From IMG/VR virus record IMGVR_UViG_3300025294_000020, positions 1-32,721 of that record: DNA of 32,721 nt. One strand, written 5' to 3'. Below the pieces are notes generated by a model. It did no database searches. It was given only the letters and a program-made list of their open reading frames with translations, and was not told the DNA's origin. Of the stretch, positions 20,661 through 28,258 are shown piece after piece; the first letter of the stretch is position 1, and each line of letters starts with the position of its first letter. Made by a program: the position numbers and the translations under genes. The DNA is from a virus.

Positions 20661-21689
20661 ATGCCAGCATGGGATTGGAGTTTGAAAGATATTGATGCCG
20701 TAAATAAGCACGGGAGAACGGTGTTCAGCTGCTTCTCCTGCGGCGGCGGCTCGACGATGGGCTATAAGCTTGCAGGATACACGGTGCTGGGGAATGTGGA
20801 GATTGATCCCCAGATGATGCGGATTTATCGGCAGAATCATAATCCTAAGCATCCCTTTATGATGCCGATTCAGGATTTCAAGGCACTGCCCAATGATGAG
20901 CTGCCGGCGGAATTGTTCGACTTGGACATATTGGATGGTTCGCCGCCATGCAGCGTATTTTCCACCGCAGGTTCCAGAGAAAAGAAGTGGGGCGGTGAGT
21001 TTGCATTTCGAGAGGGGCAAGCCGTTCAGCGGCTGGATGATCTCTTTTTCGACTTTTTAGACGTAGCAGAAAAGCTTCAGCCTAAAGTCATTGTTGCTGA
21101 AAATGTCAAAGGGATGATCATAGGAAAGGCACGAGGCTATGTCAGCATGGTTCTGTCGCGTTTCCAAGAACTTGGTTACCGACCACAGTTGTTCCTTCTG
21201 AATTCGGCTACGATGGGCGTACCGCAGAAAAGGGAGCGGATCTTCTTTATTGCTTCGCGGAATGATATACCTTTCCCACGGTTGCAGCTCGAATTCAATG
21301 AGCCGCCAGTTCTTTATAGGGACATTCGTGACGGGGAAGGGGCACCTTTAAACCATAACACTAGGACGTTCCAACGGTGGCAGAAGCGACGTCCAAGGGA
21401 TCTTAACATGGGTGATGTGACGGAGAGAGAAGAGGGCAAGAACAGTAATTTCAATACAATACTGGTCAAGGAGCAAAAGGTGCCGAATACAATTGCGAGC
21501 TCGTCTGTGTTCGTGCGGACTGATGCCCCACAACAGATTAGTGATTCGGACGTTATTCGGATTCAGACATTCCCACGGGACTATGATTTCATGGATGCGG
21601 ATGTCCAATATGTCTGCGGCATGAGCGTCCCTCCATTGATGATGAAGGGGATTGCATCCGAGATCTACAAGCAATGGTTTAGTAAATAA
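20661..21689 (+). CDS. DNA (cytosine-5) methyltransferase
   Basis: 342 residues. Motif I is FSCFSCGGGSTMGYKLAGY at 22-40, with the SAM-contacting VEID at 46-49. Motif IV LDGSPPCSVFS holds the catalytic Cys97; motif VI is AENVKG at 146-151; motif VIII QKRERIFFIA is at 189-198. The target-recognition region follows, then RIQTFPRDYDF and GMSVPPLMMKGIASEIYKQW as motifs IX-X. No restriction enzyme gene is next to it, so it is an orphan enzyme that probably protects phage DNA from host restriction. The recognition sequence cannot be read from the protein. Confidence 0.95.
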   Translation: MPAWDWSLKDIDAVNKHGRTVFSCFSCGGGSTMGYKLAGYTVLGNVEIDPQMMRIYRQNHNPKHPFMMPIQDFKALPNDELPAELFDLDILDGSPPCSVFSTAGSREKKWGGEFAFREGQAVQRLDDLFFDFLDVAEKLQPKVIVAENVKGMIIGKARGYVSMVLSRFQELGYRPQLFLLNSATMGVPQKRERIFFIASRNDIPFPRLQLEFNEPPVLYRDIRDGEGAPLNHNTRTFQRWQKRRPRDLNMGDVTEREEGKNSNFNTILVKEQKVPNTIASSSVFVRTDAPQQISDSDVIRIQTFPRDYDFMDADVQYVCGMSVPPLMMKGIASEIYKQWFSK

Positions 21690-21691
21690 AA

Positions 21692-21715
21692 AAGAGGGCG
21701 CATCAACGCCCTCTT
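21692..21715 (-). terminator. Terminator hairpin, strongest on the minus strand
   Basis: AAGAGGGCG (21692-21700) and CGCCCTCTT (21707-21715) pair perfectly. The T-run lies on the minus-strand side (TTTTTTATTT), so it can stop transcription coming from the DUF4145 gene. On the plus strand only the hairpin remains. Confidence 0.65.
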
Positions 21716-21718
21716 ACC

Positions 21719-21782
21719 CAGTCAGGTTCCCCCGACTGAGATAGTGGAAACCCGTGGCCACGGAAGCGAAAGCCACTATCTC
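21719..21782 (+). ncRNA. Structured non-coding element between methyltransferase and small gene
   Basis: Consecutive helices: CAGTC/GACTG (21719-21723 with 21734-21738) and GAGATAGTGG/CCACTATCTC (21738-21747 with 21773-21782, ten perfect pairs). Inside the latter is CCGTGGCCACGG as a small hairpin and a GCGAAAGC segment that could fold with a GAAA tetraloop. It fits neither a simple terminator nor a known riboswitch I can name. A cis-regulatory leader of the next gene, a small RNA or a packaging-related site is possible. Confidence 0.55.
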
Positions 21783-21817
21783 GCCACCAATTTTAACGGA
21801 AAATTGAGGGGAACACA

Positions 21818-22033
21818 ATGGGAACAGAATATGAACACGATGTATTGATGCAGCATGAGCTGGCCGTCATGGAAGGGATCTTGGAATCAAAGGAACAGTA
21901 CCGCAAGATTGTTAAAGCGGGGATTGCTCGTTGGGTTAAGGACTTCCAAGACGGCCGAATTGAGATTAAGACAGTGGATGACTTAAAGAAGCTTATTGAA
22001 ATAGATATTGAGTTGCAAAAAGACGAGCTCTGA
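21818..22033 (+). CDS. Small acidic phage protein, 71 residues
   Basis: ATG behind TTGAGGGGA. Helical throughout (EHDVLMQHELAVMEGILESK, WVKDFQDGRIEIKTVDDLKK). Its stop codon abuts the stop of the convergent DUF4145 gene. Small proteins of this type often precede terminase genes; no function is known. Confidence 0.7.
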   Translation: MGTEYEHDVLMQHELAVMEGILESKEQYRKIVKAGIARWVKDFQDGRIEIKTVDDLKKLIEIDIELQKDEL

Positions 22034-22045
22034 TTAGCTCGTCTT
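22020..22045. terminator. Shared bidirectional terminator with two stop codons in its loop region
   Basis: AAGACGAGC (22020-22028) and GCTCGTCTT (22037-22045) form a 9-bp stem; the loop and its edges contain the stop codons of both convergent genes. On the minus strand the stem continues into five T. Confidence 0.8.
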
Positions 22046-22675
22046 ATCTCTTGTTTCAATACCCTGTCGCTTACCTTCAGGTAGTTTTTGAAACAAAACG
22101 TTTATTCTCTTTTTTCGGGAAATTCTTTCTTCGATTATGAAGTTAATTAATTCAAACAATTGCAGCGCTGTTTCTTGGTCGTCTCGGAGATCTAGTTCAC
22201 CTGGATGTACTGATTCATTTCCAATCACGCGTACTATGTCTAAGGCTTGCTGGACTTCTACTGGTAATCCTTTGCTTACTAGGGAACCTATATCCTTATT
22301 AATGTCGTTACCTGACTCCCCTAGTTCTTTCATAAGTTTTTGAATGCAGAGTCTAAGTAAAGCAGCTGCTCCCCTTGGGGATCGGTTGACAATATCTCTT
22401 GCTTCATTGTAGTCACTAATTATCGATTCAGGTATATCGGGATGAGGCATTGGTGCATTTGTGGCTAATGGATGAATCATTTTCCCATTCAGCCAGTATG
22501 TTATTTCTCCGCAGTGATCACAGATACAGACTTTTAGAAAAAAGCTAACATCCCAATCTTTGGTTTTATCGTTAAAGTATTTCGTTGTACCCCAATGTTG
22601 CATTGCTTTAACGTCACAATAAGGGCAATAAAAGGATGAGACTTCAAATGCGGGAGGATAGTGTTCAGTACCCAT
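22034..22675 (-). CDS. DUF4145-domain protein with N-terminal zinc ribbon
   Basis: 213 residues, ATG behind AAAAGGAAG. CPYC (17-20) and CICDHC (50-55) make a zinc ribbon. Residues 80-185 match the DUF4145 pattern: RGAAALLRLCIQKLMKELG, ALDIVRVIGNESVHPGELD. The domain is a HEPN-like helical fold, often joined to restriction or defence proteins. A loose R...H motif is present (Arg149 to His157), but spacing is longer than in active HEPN RNases. It is the only larger gene on this strand in the late half, suggesting independent expression in the lysogen. Confidence 0.85.
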   Translation of the reverse strand: MGTEHYPPAFEVSSFYCPYCDVKAMQHWGTTKYFNDKTKDWDVSFFLKVCICDHCGEITYWLNGKMIHPLATNAPMPHPDIPESIISDYNEARDIVNRSPRGAAALLRLCIQKLMKELGESGNDINKDIGSLVSKGLPVEVQQALDIVRVIGNESVHPGELDLRDDQETALQLFELINFIIEERISRKKRINVLFQKLPEGKRQGIETRDKTS

Positions 22676-22703
22676 AGAATCAACTTCCTTTTCATTTTTT
22701 TTG

Positions 22704-22724
22704 TAATGACAATATTCGTCATTA
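22704..22724. promoter_or_regulatory. Inverted repeat TAATGAC-N7-GTCATTA upstream of the DUF4145 gene
   Basis: A perfect 7-bp inverted repeat centred 39 bases upstream of the start codon at 22675. Its position fits an operator over the minus-strand promoter. No separate regulator is identified. Confidence 0.5.
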
Positions 22725-22770
22725 TTTTTCCAAGTCCTTTAATATTTTTATGGAGGTGGGGTGATATGTA

Positions 22771-23631
22771 GTGGCTAGAGAGCGAAGTCCGCAGCGTGAC
22801 GAAGCCATGAAGATGTGGCTGGACAGCAGCGGCAAAATGAAGCTGAAGGACATTGCTGCAGCTCTTGGACTCGGTGAGACGCAGATCCGAAAATGGAAGA
22901 GTGTAGACCGTTGGTCGGATGCTCTGAATAGTAACGTTACCAATGATTCGAATAGTAACGTTACCAAACGAAGGGGAGCGCCCAAAGGTAACAGGAACGC
23001 TGTGGGCAACAGCGGCGGCGCTCCGTTGGGAAATCAGAATGCCAAGGGAAACCGTGGCGGGACGGGCGGCCCATATCGAAATAAGAAAGCATTGAAGCAT
23101 GGTATGTACGAGACGATTTTCATGGATGCCTTGGAACCAGATGAACAGGAACTGCTTAATCACATTGATACAACCCCACTTGTACAGCTTGAGGAACAGC
23201 TTCGCATGCTTACTCTTCAGGAACGACGCCATATGAAGCGGGTGAAACTTCTGGAGCAAGGCTTGAGTGACGAAGAGCGCAAGGTCAAAGAGGAGCTTAT
23301 GCAGCGGAAGGACATGGTGCCTTACGTCAGCCCCAAGAGTGGGAAACAGATACAGGTTCCTGTCCAAACCGAAGGATTGAAGGTCACTGAGATTACGACT
23401 GTCGTTACATCAAAATTGGACAAGATCCTTAAGCAAGAAGAAGCACTAGTTAAGACGAGGGACAAGAAACTCCGTGTAATAAACTCGATTGCACACTTGA
23501 AGCAAGAGGAAGAGAAGCTGGCGATTGCCCGTGAACGTCTTGAACTGGATAAAATCAAAGCCTTGGGGTATGGCGAAGGGGAGGAGGACAACGATGATGA
23601 AGATGATGATGGGGATGATTTAGGATGGTAA
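22771..23631 (+). CDS. terS: Terminase small subunit (YqaS/PBSX XtmA-like)
   Basis: 286 residues from GTG 22771 behind GGGGTGA. Residues 1-50 are a helix-turn-helix typical of Firmicute TerS (RDEAMKMWLDSSGKMKLKDI, LGLGETQIRKWKSVDRW). A glycine/asparagine-rich linker follows (RGAPKGNRNAVGNSGGAPLG), then coiled coils and an extremely acidic tail (EEDNDDEDDDGDDLG). The subunit recognises the packaging site and directs the large subunit. The linker DNA contains two copies of an 18-base palindrome-bearing repeat (see 22926). Confidence 0.88.
   Translation: MARERSPQRDEAMKMWLDSSGKMKLKDIAAALGLGETQIRKWKSVDRWSDALNSNVTNDSNSNVTKRRGAPKGNRNAVGNSGGAPLGNQNAKGNRGGTGGPYRNKKALKHGMYETIFMDALEPDEQELLNHIDTTPLVQLEEQLRMLTLQERRHMKRVKLLEQGLSDEERKVKEELMQRKDMVPYVSPKSGKQIQVPVQTEGLKVTEITTVVTSKLDKILKQEEALVKTRDKKLRVINSIAHLKQEEEKLAIARERLELDKIKALGYGEGEEDNDDEDDDGDDLGW
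22926..22967. repeat. Direct repeat with GTAACGTTAC palindrome, candidate pac site
   Basis: GAATAGTAACGTTACCAA occurs at 22926-22943 and again at 22950-22967, 24 bp apart. Each contains the perfect palindrome GTAACGTTAC. It lies inside the small-terminase gene, where many headful phages have their packaging site. The role is inferred from position. Confidence 0.55.
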
Positions 23632-25313
23632 TTTCTCTAGCCAAAGAACACCGACGACGCATTAAGCGGAAGCTGAGGAATAGACCAGAGAAGCTGGAGG
23701 AACTGAAAGAGATCCTGTCCGATTTTGAGCAATTCTGTTTTCGAATGCTTAAGATCAAGAATAAATCTGGCGAAATTGTTCCGTTAATTCTCAACGATGC
23801 ACAGCGACGTTACGCCTCAAAAGTGTTCGAGGATATTGTAGCAGGAAAGCCTGTTCGGATCATCATCCTGAAGGCACGTCAAATGGGGTTCTCTACGGTA
23901 ACCGAGGCGATCATATATTATTTGACTTCGCTTCAGGAAGCCAAGAACGCCTTTATCGTTGCACAGTCTTCGGATGCTTCTAGCAACCTGTACGATATGT
24001 TCCAGCTTTACTATGAGAAGGTACCCGCCGTCATCCAGCCCATGAGCCGGAAGAACAACGCCAAGAAGCTGACCTTCGAAAATCCTGCGATCCGTACGGC
24101 AGACCGCCGCAAGAATCCTGGATTGAAATCGAAGATCACCGTTCAAACAGCGGAAAGCAGGGTGCTTGCCCGGTCGGACACGATCCACTACTTGCATGCC
24201 TCGGAGGTCGCGTTTTGGCCAGCCAAGAAGAAAAAGCGGCACTTATTGTCGCTACTGGCCGCATTATCAAAGGAACCGGGTAGCCTGGGGGTCATCGAAT
24301 CAACAGCGAACGGCATGGAAGAATTCAAAAAAATGTGGGATGCAGCCGTAAAGGGCGAGAGTGATTTTACTCCGCTCTTTTTTGCATGGTTTGAAATGCC
24401 TGATTATCGTAAGCCAATCCCTCCAGGCTTCGAGCTCACTGAAGAGGAACGGGAACTGAAGGCTAAATACGATTTGGATGACGAGCAGCTTCAATGGCGC
24501 CGATACACAATTCGAAATGATTGCGGCGGTGATCCGCGACAGTTTGACCAGGAGTATCCGTCCGAACCTGATGATGCGTTTCTTTTGTCCGGCGAGGGCA
24601 TCTTTGACAACAAGTTCATCAAACGGCTACGAGATGCAATCACGCTCAAGCGTAGCCGGTATGAGGTCGATTTTGTTAAAGACAAGGTTATTCCTTCCTC
24701 GACTGGTGAACTGGTCATCTACCGAAAGCCAGAGCCGGGAAAACGGTACGTTCTAGCGGCTGATACGGCCAAGGGGAAGGAAGACGGTGACTATGATGCT
24801 GCTTACGTGCTGGATGAGCGTACTGGGGAAATGTGTGCCGCTCTTCATGGCAAATGGGACACCGACTTATACGGCAAGAAGCTGAATACCCTTGGTTTGT
24901 TTTACAACACAGCATTGCTGGCTGTAGAGAACAACAACACCGGGGAATCAGTGCTGAATACGTTGTTTAATACCTGTCACTATCCGTTGCTCTTCATGCA
25001 CAAAAAAGGCTCGTTAGGTTGGAACACCAATCAGGCTACGCGCCCCGTCATGATCAGTGATTTTAAGGAAGCGATCCGTGACCAGCTTTACGACATTTAC
25101 TGTCCAGAGCTGTACAGCGAATGTATGACCCTGATTGATAAGAATGGCAAAGCTGAGGCCGACAGCGGCTGCCATGATGACCGGATCATGGCTTATTCTA
25201 TCGCGCTGCAGGTGCGGCAGGTGGCTGAAAAATGGTTTGAATGGTTCAAGAAAAAACAGCAACGGGAGAATTCAAAGCGTGAAGAACACAACGAGGGAGC
25301 GGGGTGGATTTAG
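23625..25313 (+). CDS. terL: Terminase large subunit (ATPase and nuclease)
   Basis: 562 residues; the start overlaps the TerS stop by seven bases. The ATPase has an adenine-binding QRRY region (60-63), a Walker-A-type KARQMGFST at 83-91, Walker B YLHASEVAFW at 189-198 and the coupling motif IESTANGM near 224-231. The nuclease domain has Asp380 (LAADTAKG), Glu435 (VENNNTG) and Asp518/519 (CHDDRIMAY). It cuts phage concatemers and drives DNA into proheads as an ATP motor. It corresponds to YqaT/XtmB. Confidence 0.95.
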   Translation: MVISLAKEHRRRIKRKLRNRPEKLEELKEILSDFEQFCFRMLKIKNKSGEIVPLILNDAQRRYASKVFEDIVAGKPVRIIILKARQMGFSTVTEAIIYYLTSLQEAKNAFIVAQSSDASSNLYDMFQLYYEKVPAVIQPMSRKNNAKKLTFENPAIRTADRRKNPGLKSKITVQTAESRVLARSDTIHYLHASEVAFWPAKKKKRHLLSLLAALSKEPGSLGVIESTANGMEEFKKMWDAAVKGESDFTPLFFAWFEMPDYRKPIPPGFELTEEERELKAKYDLDDEQLQWRRYTIRNDCGGDPRQFDQEYPSEPDDAFLLSGEGIFDNKFIKRLRDAITLKRSRYEVDFVKDKVIPSSTGELVIYRKPEPGKRYVLAADTAKGKEDGDYDAAYVLDERTGEMCAALHGKWDTDLYGKKLNTLGLFYNTALLAVENNNTGESVLNTLFNTCHYPLLFMHKKGSLGWNTNQATRPVMISDFKEAIRDQLYDIYCPELYSECMTLIDKNGKAEADSGCHDDRIMAYSIALQVRQVAEKWFEWFKKKQQRENSKREEHNEGAGWI

Positions 25314-26792
25314 ATGAGTGAAGGTAGTGCAGCGTGGTTCCCAATAGCCAAAGAAGAAGGGGAGCGGCATATCCCATCAAGTGCCCAGCTGCCCGATGTA
25401 TTCGACAAGCTTTATGATCAACACGACCTGTTGCCGTTTGAACCAGGCAATGACCCAGCCAGCTGCAGGCAGCTTGTCAAAAACAGCAATATAATTCCGC
25501 AATGCATTGAAGCATACAAGCACAATATTGCTGGCCACGGTATCGCATTGGAGTATTTACCGGGTGAGAGCGACGAAACGGCCAAGGATGAATGGGATCG
25601 AGCAGAAAGGTTCCTTGAGACATGCAACTTGGGGGATACGCCTGACGAAATAGTCAGCCAGCTGATTGAGGATCTAGAGAGCACTGGTATGGGCAATTTA
25701 GAGGTCGCTTGGCCTAGAGGGAGTGAGTTCCCAACGATATTTCGGATGGATCCAAAGTACGTACGCTATACCCGAGAGAGTAACCGGACAACGATTAAAC
25801 GGAAACGGCGAATTAGCTCAACCAAGAAAGTCGAAGAGTTTACACAAGAAATATATGCTCGCCGCTACGCTATGAAGCGCGGGACATCAGTCGTATGGTT
25901 CAGGCTGTTCGGTACCGAAGGTGATGAAAATCAAATAATTCCTCTTCGAGTCGGCAACGATGGTGCTTATGGGGAGCCACGATGGTTTGGGAATGCACCT
26001 GGTGTAGTAGGATCTAGGGAAGCAGAAGAGTTGAACGTTTCCTATTTTTCGAATGGGCGTATGCTTTCTATGATCTTGACAGTTACTAATGGTCGATTGA
26101 CACAGCAGTCCATGGAATTACTCCGGAACGTAAAGGGATCGCAGTCCCAAGGCGGTATCCTTTACCTTGAGGCCAAGGGGGAAGAGACTGGCGGCCCGAT
26201 GGATGAGAAGGTCGAGAAGGTGGCCATTAAGTTAGACAAGCTGAACGATCTGCTGCAGCAAGATGCCCTATTCCTCGAATACGGCAAAGAGAAGAAGGCT
26301 GATATTTTGTCCTCCTTCCGGCTTCCTCCGATCTTGGTCGGCCAAAGTTCGGATTATAACCGAGCGACAGCACAGGCGGCGCTGCAATTCGCCGAGGAAC
26401 AGGTCTTTGAGCCTTACCGCAAATGGATCATGAACGAGCTGTTCAATAAGCGCTTATTTCCTGCCATGGGCATCTTCCGAGTCCGGGCTATTTTGCGTGG
26501 ACCGAAGATTATAGATCCAGAGGATCGCAAGGGAATGCTGGACTTCTTGGCAGATCGGGGTATTATGCTCGTTCGTCACCTAATCCCGATTGCTGAAGAC
26601 GTTCTCGGAACTACGATCGATGAGAAGAAATACAGTGATGATTATCTGGACACTCCTATTGCTCAGTTGGCTATTGGCCAGCCAGAAGCCTTCCAAATGA
26701 GTTCGGATACCGACGACATTCAGGAGCATGTTGTAACAGTGGCGAAGCGGCTGCTCCGTCAAAGTACAGCGGAGGCGAAGGTACATGTGTGA
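25314..26792 (+). CDS. Portal protein, PBSX/SKIN family
   Basis: 492 residues; the ATG directly follows the TerL stop. Family features are SAQLPDVFDKLYDQHDLLPF at the start, the alpha/beta wing (NSNIIPQCIEAYKHNIAGHG), and the stem-region motif DKLNDLLQQDALFLEYGKEK then FRLPPILVGQSSDYNRATAQ. Twelve copies form the ring at one head vertex through which DNA passes and to which the tail attaches. The match is to XkdE/YqbA-type portals. The gene overlaps the next by eight bases. Confidence 0.92.
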   Translation: MSEGSAAWFPIAKEEGERHIPSSAQLPDVFDKLYDQHDLLPFEPGNDPASCRQLVKNSNIIPQCIEAYKHNIAGHGIALEYLPGESDETAKDEWDRAERFLETCNLGDTPDEIVSQLIEDLESTGMGNLEVAWPRGSEFPTIFRMDPKYVRYTRESNRTTIKRKRRISSTKKVEEFTQEIYARRYAMKRGTSVVWFRLFGTEGDENQIIPLRVGNDGAYGEPRWFGNAPGVVGSREAEELNVSYFSNGRMLSMILTVTNGRLTQQSMELLRNVKGSQSQGGILYLEAKGEETGGPMDEKVEKVAIKLDKLNDLLQQDALFLEYGKEKKADILSSFRLPPILVGQSSDYNRATAQAALQFAEEQVFEPYRKWIMNELFNKRLFPAMGIFRVRAILRGPKIIDPEDRKGMLDFLADRGIMLVRHLIPIAEDVLGTTIDEKKYSDDYLDTPIAQLAIGQPEAFQMSSDTDDIQEHVVTVAKRLLRQSTAEAKVHV

Positions 26793-27615
26793 GGCTTGCT
26801 GGGAGCGAATCGCTAAAGCAGACGATACCGAATTTCTAGACAGCTTAGATTTGACCAACGCGGAGCGTTCGGTGCTTGAGGAGCTATACAATCAGGGCGA
26901 AGAACAGATTATCGAGATACTGGAGCTGCAGGGGCAGGCGTTGCACGAGGCAATCCAAGAATTGACTGATGATGCGCTGATTGATATTGACGAGCTTAGC
27001 AAGGTGATTGTTTCGCTCCAGACGGGTGAACTTTATACGACCCAATTTGAGCAAGCTGTATATGATGCGTTCATGCCACTGTTCGAGTTAGCAGGAGAGA
27101 CCGAATTGACGGTACTCAATCCAGATAAAACATGGACAGTACAGAGCAAAGCTGCCGGTCGGTTTGCCCGCAAACTTCAGGATCTCGTTCCAGGCTTAAA
27201 TGATACATCTACCGAGATAATGTTGCGTTCGTTCCAGAAAGCAATCAAGGAAGGTAAGACGCCAGCGGAGCGGGCATTGCTTGTTCAAGAGGTCAGCGCA
27301 CAGGCTGCTACTGGGGAAGAAGGGCCGTTTTCAATGCAGCGCGCCGTTCGGGTAGCTCGTACGATGAGCACCGCGGCCGCAAATGGCGGTAAGTTGGAAG
27401 GTTGGAAGCAATCGGAGGTTGTGACCAAAAAGAGATGGCGATCGTCTGGCGGTAGTCGTACCCGTAAGAGCCATCGCAAGGTAAATGGTGATGTAAAACC
27501 ATTGGATGAGAAGTTCAAGGTTGGGGATAGCTGGTTGATGTATCCCGGAGATCCGTCTGGGAAAGCAAAAGAAATCGTAAATTGCCGCTGCACCATGCAA
27601 TCTGTAATGGATTGA
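26785..27615 (+). CDS. Phage Mu-F-like minor head protein
   Basis: 276 residues; the ATG overlaps the portal stop. The C-terminal half has the Mu F / SPP1 gp7 pattern: AVRVARTMSTAAANGGKLEG, WRSSGGSRTRKSHRKVNGD, FKVGDSWLMYPGDPSGKAKE and IVNCRCTM. The N-terminal half is helical and acidic. Such proteins bind the portal and take part in head assembly or DNA ejection. It corresponds in order to yqbB of the SKIN element. Confidence 0.9.
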   Translation: MCEACWERIAKADDTEFLDSLDLTNAERSVLEELYNQGEEQIIEILELQGQALHEAIQELTDDALIDIDELSKVIVSLQTGELYTTQFEQAVYDAFMPLFELAGETELTVLNPDKTWTVQSKAAGRFARKLQDLVPGLNDTSTEIMLRSFQKAIKEGKTPAERALLVQEVSAQAATGEEGPFSMQRAVRVARTMSTAAANGGKLEGWKQSEVVTKKRWRSSGGSRTRKSHRKVNGDVKPLDEKFKVGDSWLMYPGDPSGKAKEIVNCRCTMQSVMD

Positions 27616-27640
27616 TGTATGATATGCCGCGTGATAAGAT
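27612..27640 (+). promoter_or_regulatory. Candidate promoter of an antitoxin RNA
   Basis: TTGATG (27612-27617) and TAAGAT (27635-27640) are 17 bases apart. It overlaps the end of the head-protein gene. Predicted start is about 27647. Confidence 0.5.
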
Positions 27641-27646
27641 ATAAAT

Positions 27647-27763
27647 AGAAAAAGGAGCTGGTTGCCTCCAGCTCCCCGTACAACACTTGGGTGGGAAACC
27701 TCCAAAAAAGAACAGAGAATAACCCGTTCCCTTGGCGCTAACCTGGGCGGGTTATTTTCGTTT
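27647..27763 (+). ncRNA. Predicted antisense RNA, type I antitoxin
   Basis: An RNA of about 115 bases would begin just before a perfect hairpin, GGAGCTGG/CCAGCTCC (27654-27675), and end at the terminator at 27718-27756. Its 3' part is complementary to the end of the toxin mRNA on the other strand, the converging arrangement of B. subtilis txpA/RatA and bsrG/SR4. Boundaries are inferred. Confidence 0.5.
27718..27760. terminator. Bidirectional terminator shared by toxin mRNA and antisense RNA
   Basis: AATAACCCG (27718-27726) and CGGGTTATT (27748-27756) pair over nine bases; the plus side continues with TTC. On the minus strand the stem is followed by TCTCTGTTCTTTTTT. The toxin stop codon is inside the stem. 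Confidence 0.8.
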
Positions 27764-27832
27764 ATTGAGGTATGTGAGCAACGCGAGGATAAACATCCCG
27801 AGCATCATCACTTCCGAAAACGAAAATGTCAT
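27752..27832 (-). CDS. Type I toxin, holin-like toxin (TxpA/BsrG-like) family
   Basis: 26 residues from the ATG at 27832, with GAGGTGATGCTT upstream. The peptide, TFSFSEVMMLGMFILALLTY then LNKRK, has the family layout: short polar start with a Ser-Glu-containing MM segment, one membrane helix, basic tail. The leader has CCTC...GAGG, which could pair and hide the ribosome site. Such peptides damage the membrane when the antisense RNA is lost, and stabilise prophages. Convergent antisense RNA and shared terminator are present. Confidence 0.75.
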   Translation of the reverse strand: MTFSFSEVMMLGMFILALLTYLNKRK

Positions 27833-27891
27833 AAGCATCACCTCGATTCTGGAGGCGATACTTTCCCACCCAAGTTCAGTTGTACAGGCAA

Positions 27892-27900
27892 ATTATAACA
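27892..27900 (-). promoter_or_regulatory. Toxin promoter, extended -10
   Basis: On the minus strand TGTTATAAT gives a perfect TATAAT (27897-27892) with an upstream TG. No good -35 is needed in this class. The transcript would start near 27885, about 50 bases before the toxin start. Between 27900 and 27950 I see nothing else. Confidence 0.6.
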
Positions 27901-27951
27901 CAAGGGTATGCGAGATCACAGACTAATCCTTTTCCGTTACAAGTTAATTTA

Positions 27952-28001
27952 ATATCATATATGATATCGTTTTTATTGACTAGTGATATCATATATGATA
28001 T
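27952..28001. promoter_or_regulatory. hicAB operators: two perfect 16-bp palindromes
   Basis: ATATCATATATGATAT occurs at 27952-27967 and 27986-28001, 34 bp apart. Both are perfect palindromes. The second lies in the -35/-10 spacer of the hicAB promoter. The ribbon-helix-helix domain of HicB is the likely ligand, giving autorepression. Confidence 0.8.
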
Positions 28002-28004
28002 TAT
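27976..28004 (+). promoter_or_regulatory. hicAB promoter
   Basis: TTGACT (27976-27981) and TATTAT (27999-28004) are 17 bases apart; a TATAAT three bases further gives an alternative with spacing 20. The spacer is mostly the second operator. Confidence 0.75.
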
Positions 28005-28027
28005 AATAAGTGAGGGGAGGCGATGAG

Positions 28028-28258
28028 GTGGCGTCAGTAGAAAAGATAATAGAGAAGATGATGCGCCAGCCCCGCGGGATCAGCTACGACGAAGCGGTGA
28101 AAGTCCTTAACCATTACGGTTACGAGCTTAAACGCAAGTCAGCAACATCCCATAGGGTGTACGGTAATAAAGACGGTGACGTGTTTGTTCTTAAAGACAA
28201 AAGCCCGTTGAAGATATCGTACATAACAGAAATTTTAGAAAGGTTGGTAGGGGAGTAA
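28028..28258 (+). CDS. hicA: HicA toxin, mRNA interferase
   Basis: 76 residues from GTG 28028, behind GGGGAGG at seven bases; a longer frame from GTG 28010 is less likely. The double-stranded RNA-binding-like fold is recognisable: SYDEAVKVLNHYGYELKRK, SATSHRVYGNKDGDVFVL, and PLKISYITEILERL. The catalytic histidine is in SATSHRVY. The enzyme cuts mRNA when HicB is depleted. It precedes hicB by 75 bases, the usual toxin-first order. Confidence 0.92.
   Translation: MASVEKIIEKMMRQPRGISYDEAVKVLNHYGYELKRKSATSHRVYGNKDGDVFVLKDKSPLKISYITEILERLVGE

Noticed and set aside
20547-21020. A 157-codon minus-strand frame opposite the methyltransferase
   Set aside because: It runs through methyltransferase motifs I and IV, which are certain, and has no start signal.
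22534-23367. A 277-codon minus-strand frame opposite the small-terminase and DUF4145 genes
   Set aside because: It has low-complexity, unlikely composition, overlaps two well-supported genes and has no ribosome site. It is a shadow frame.
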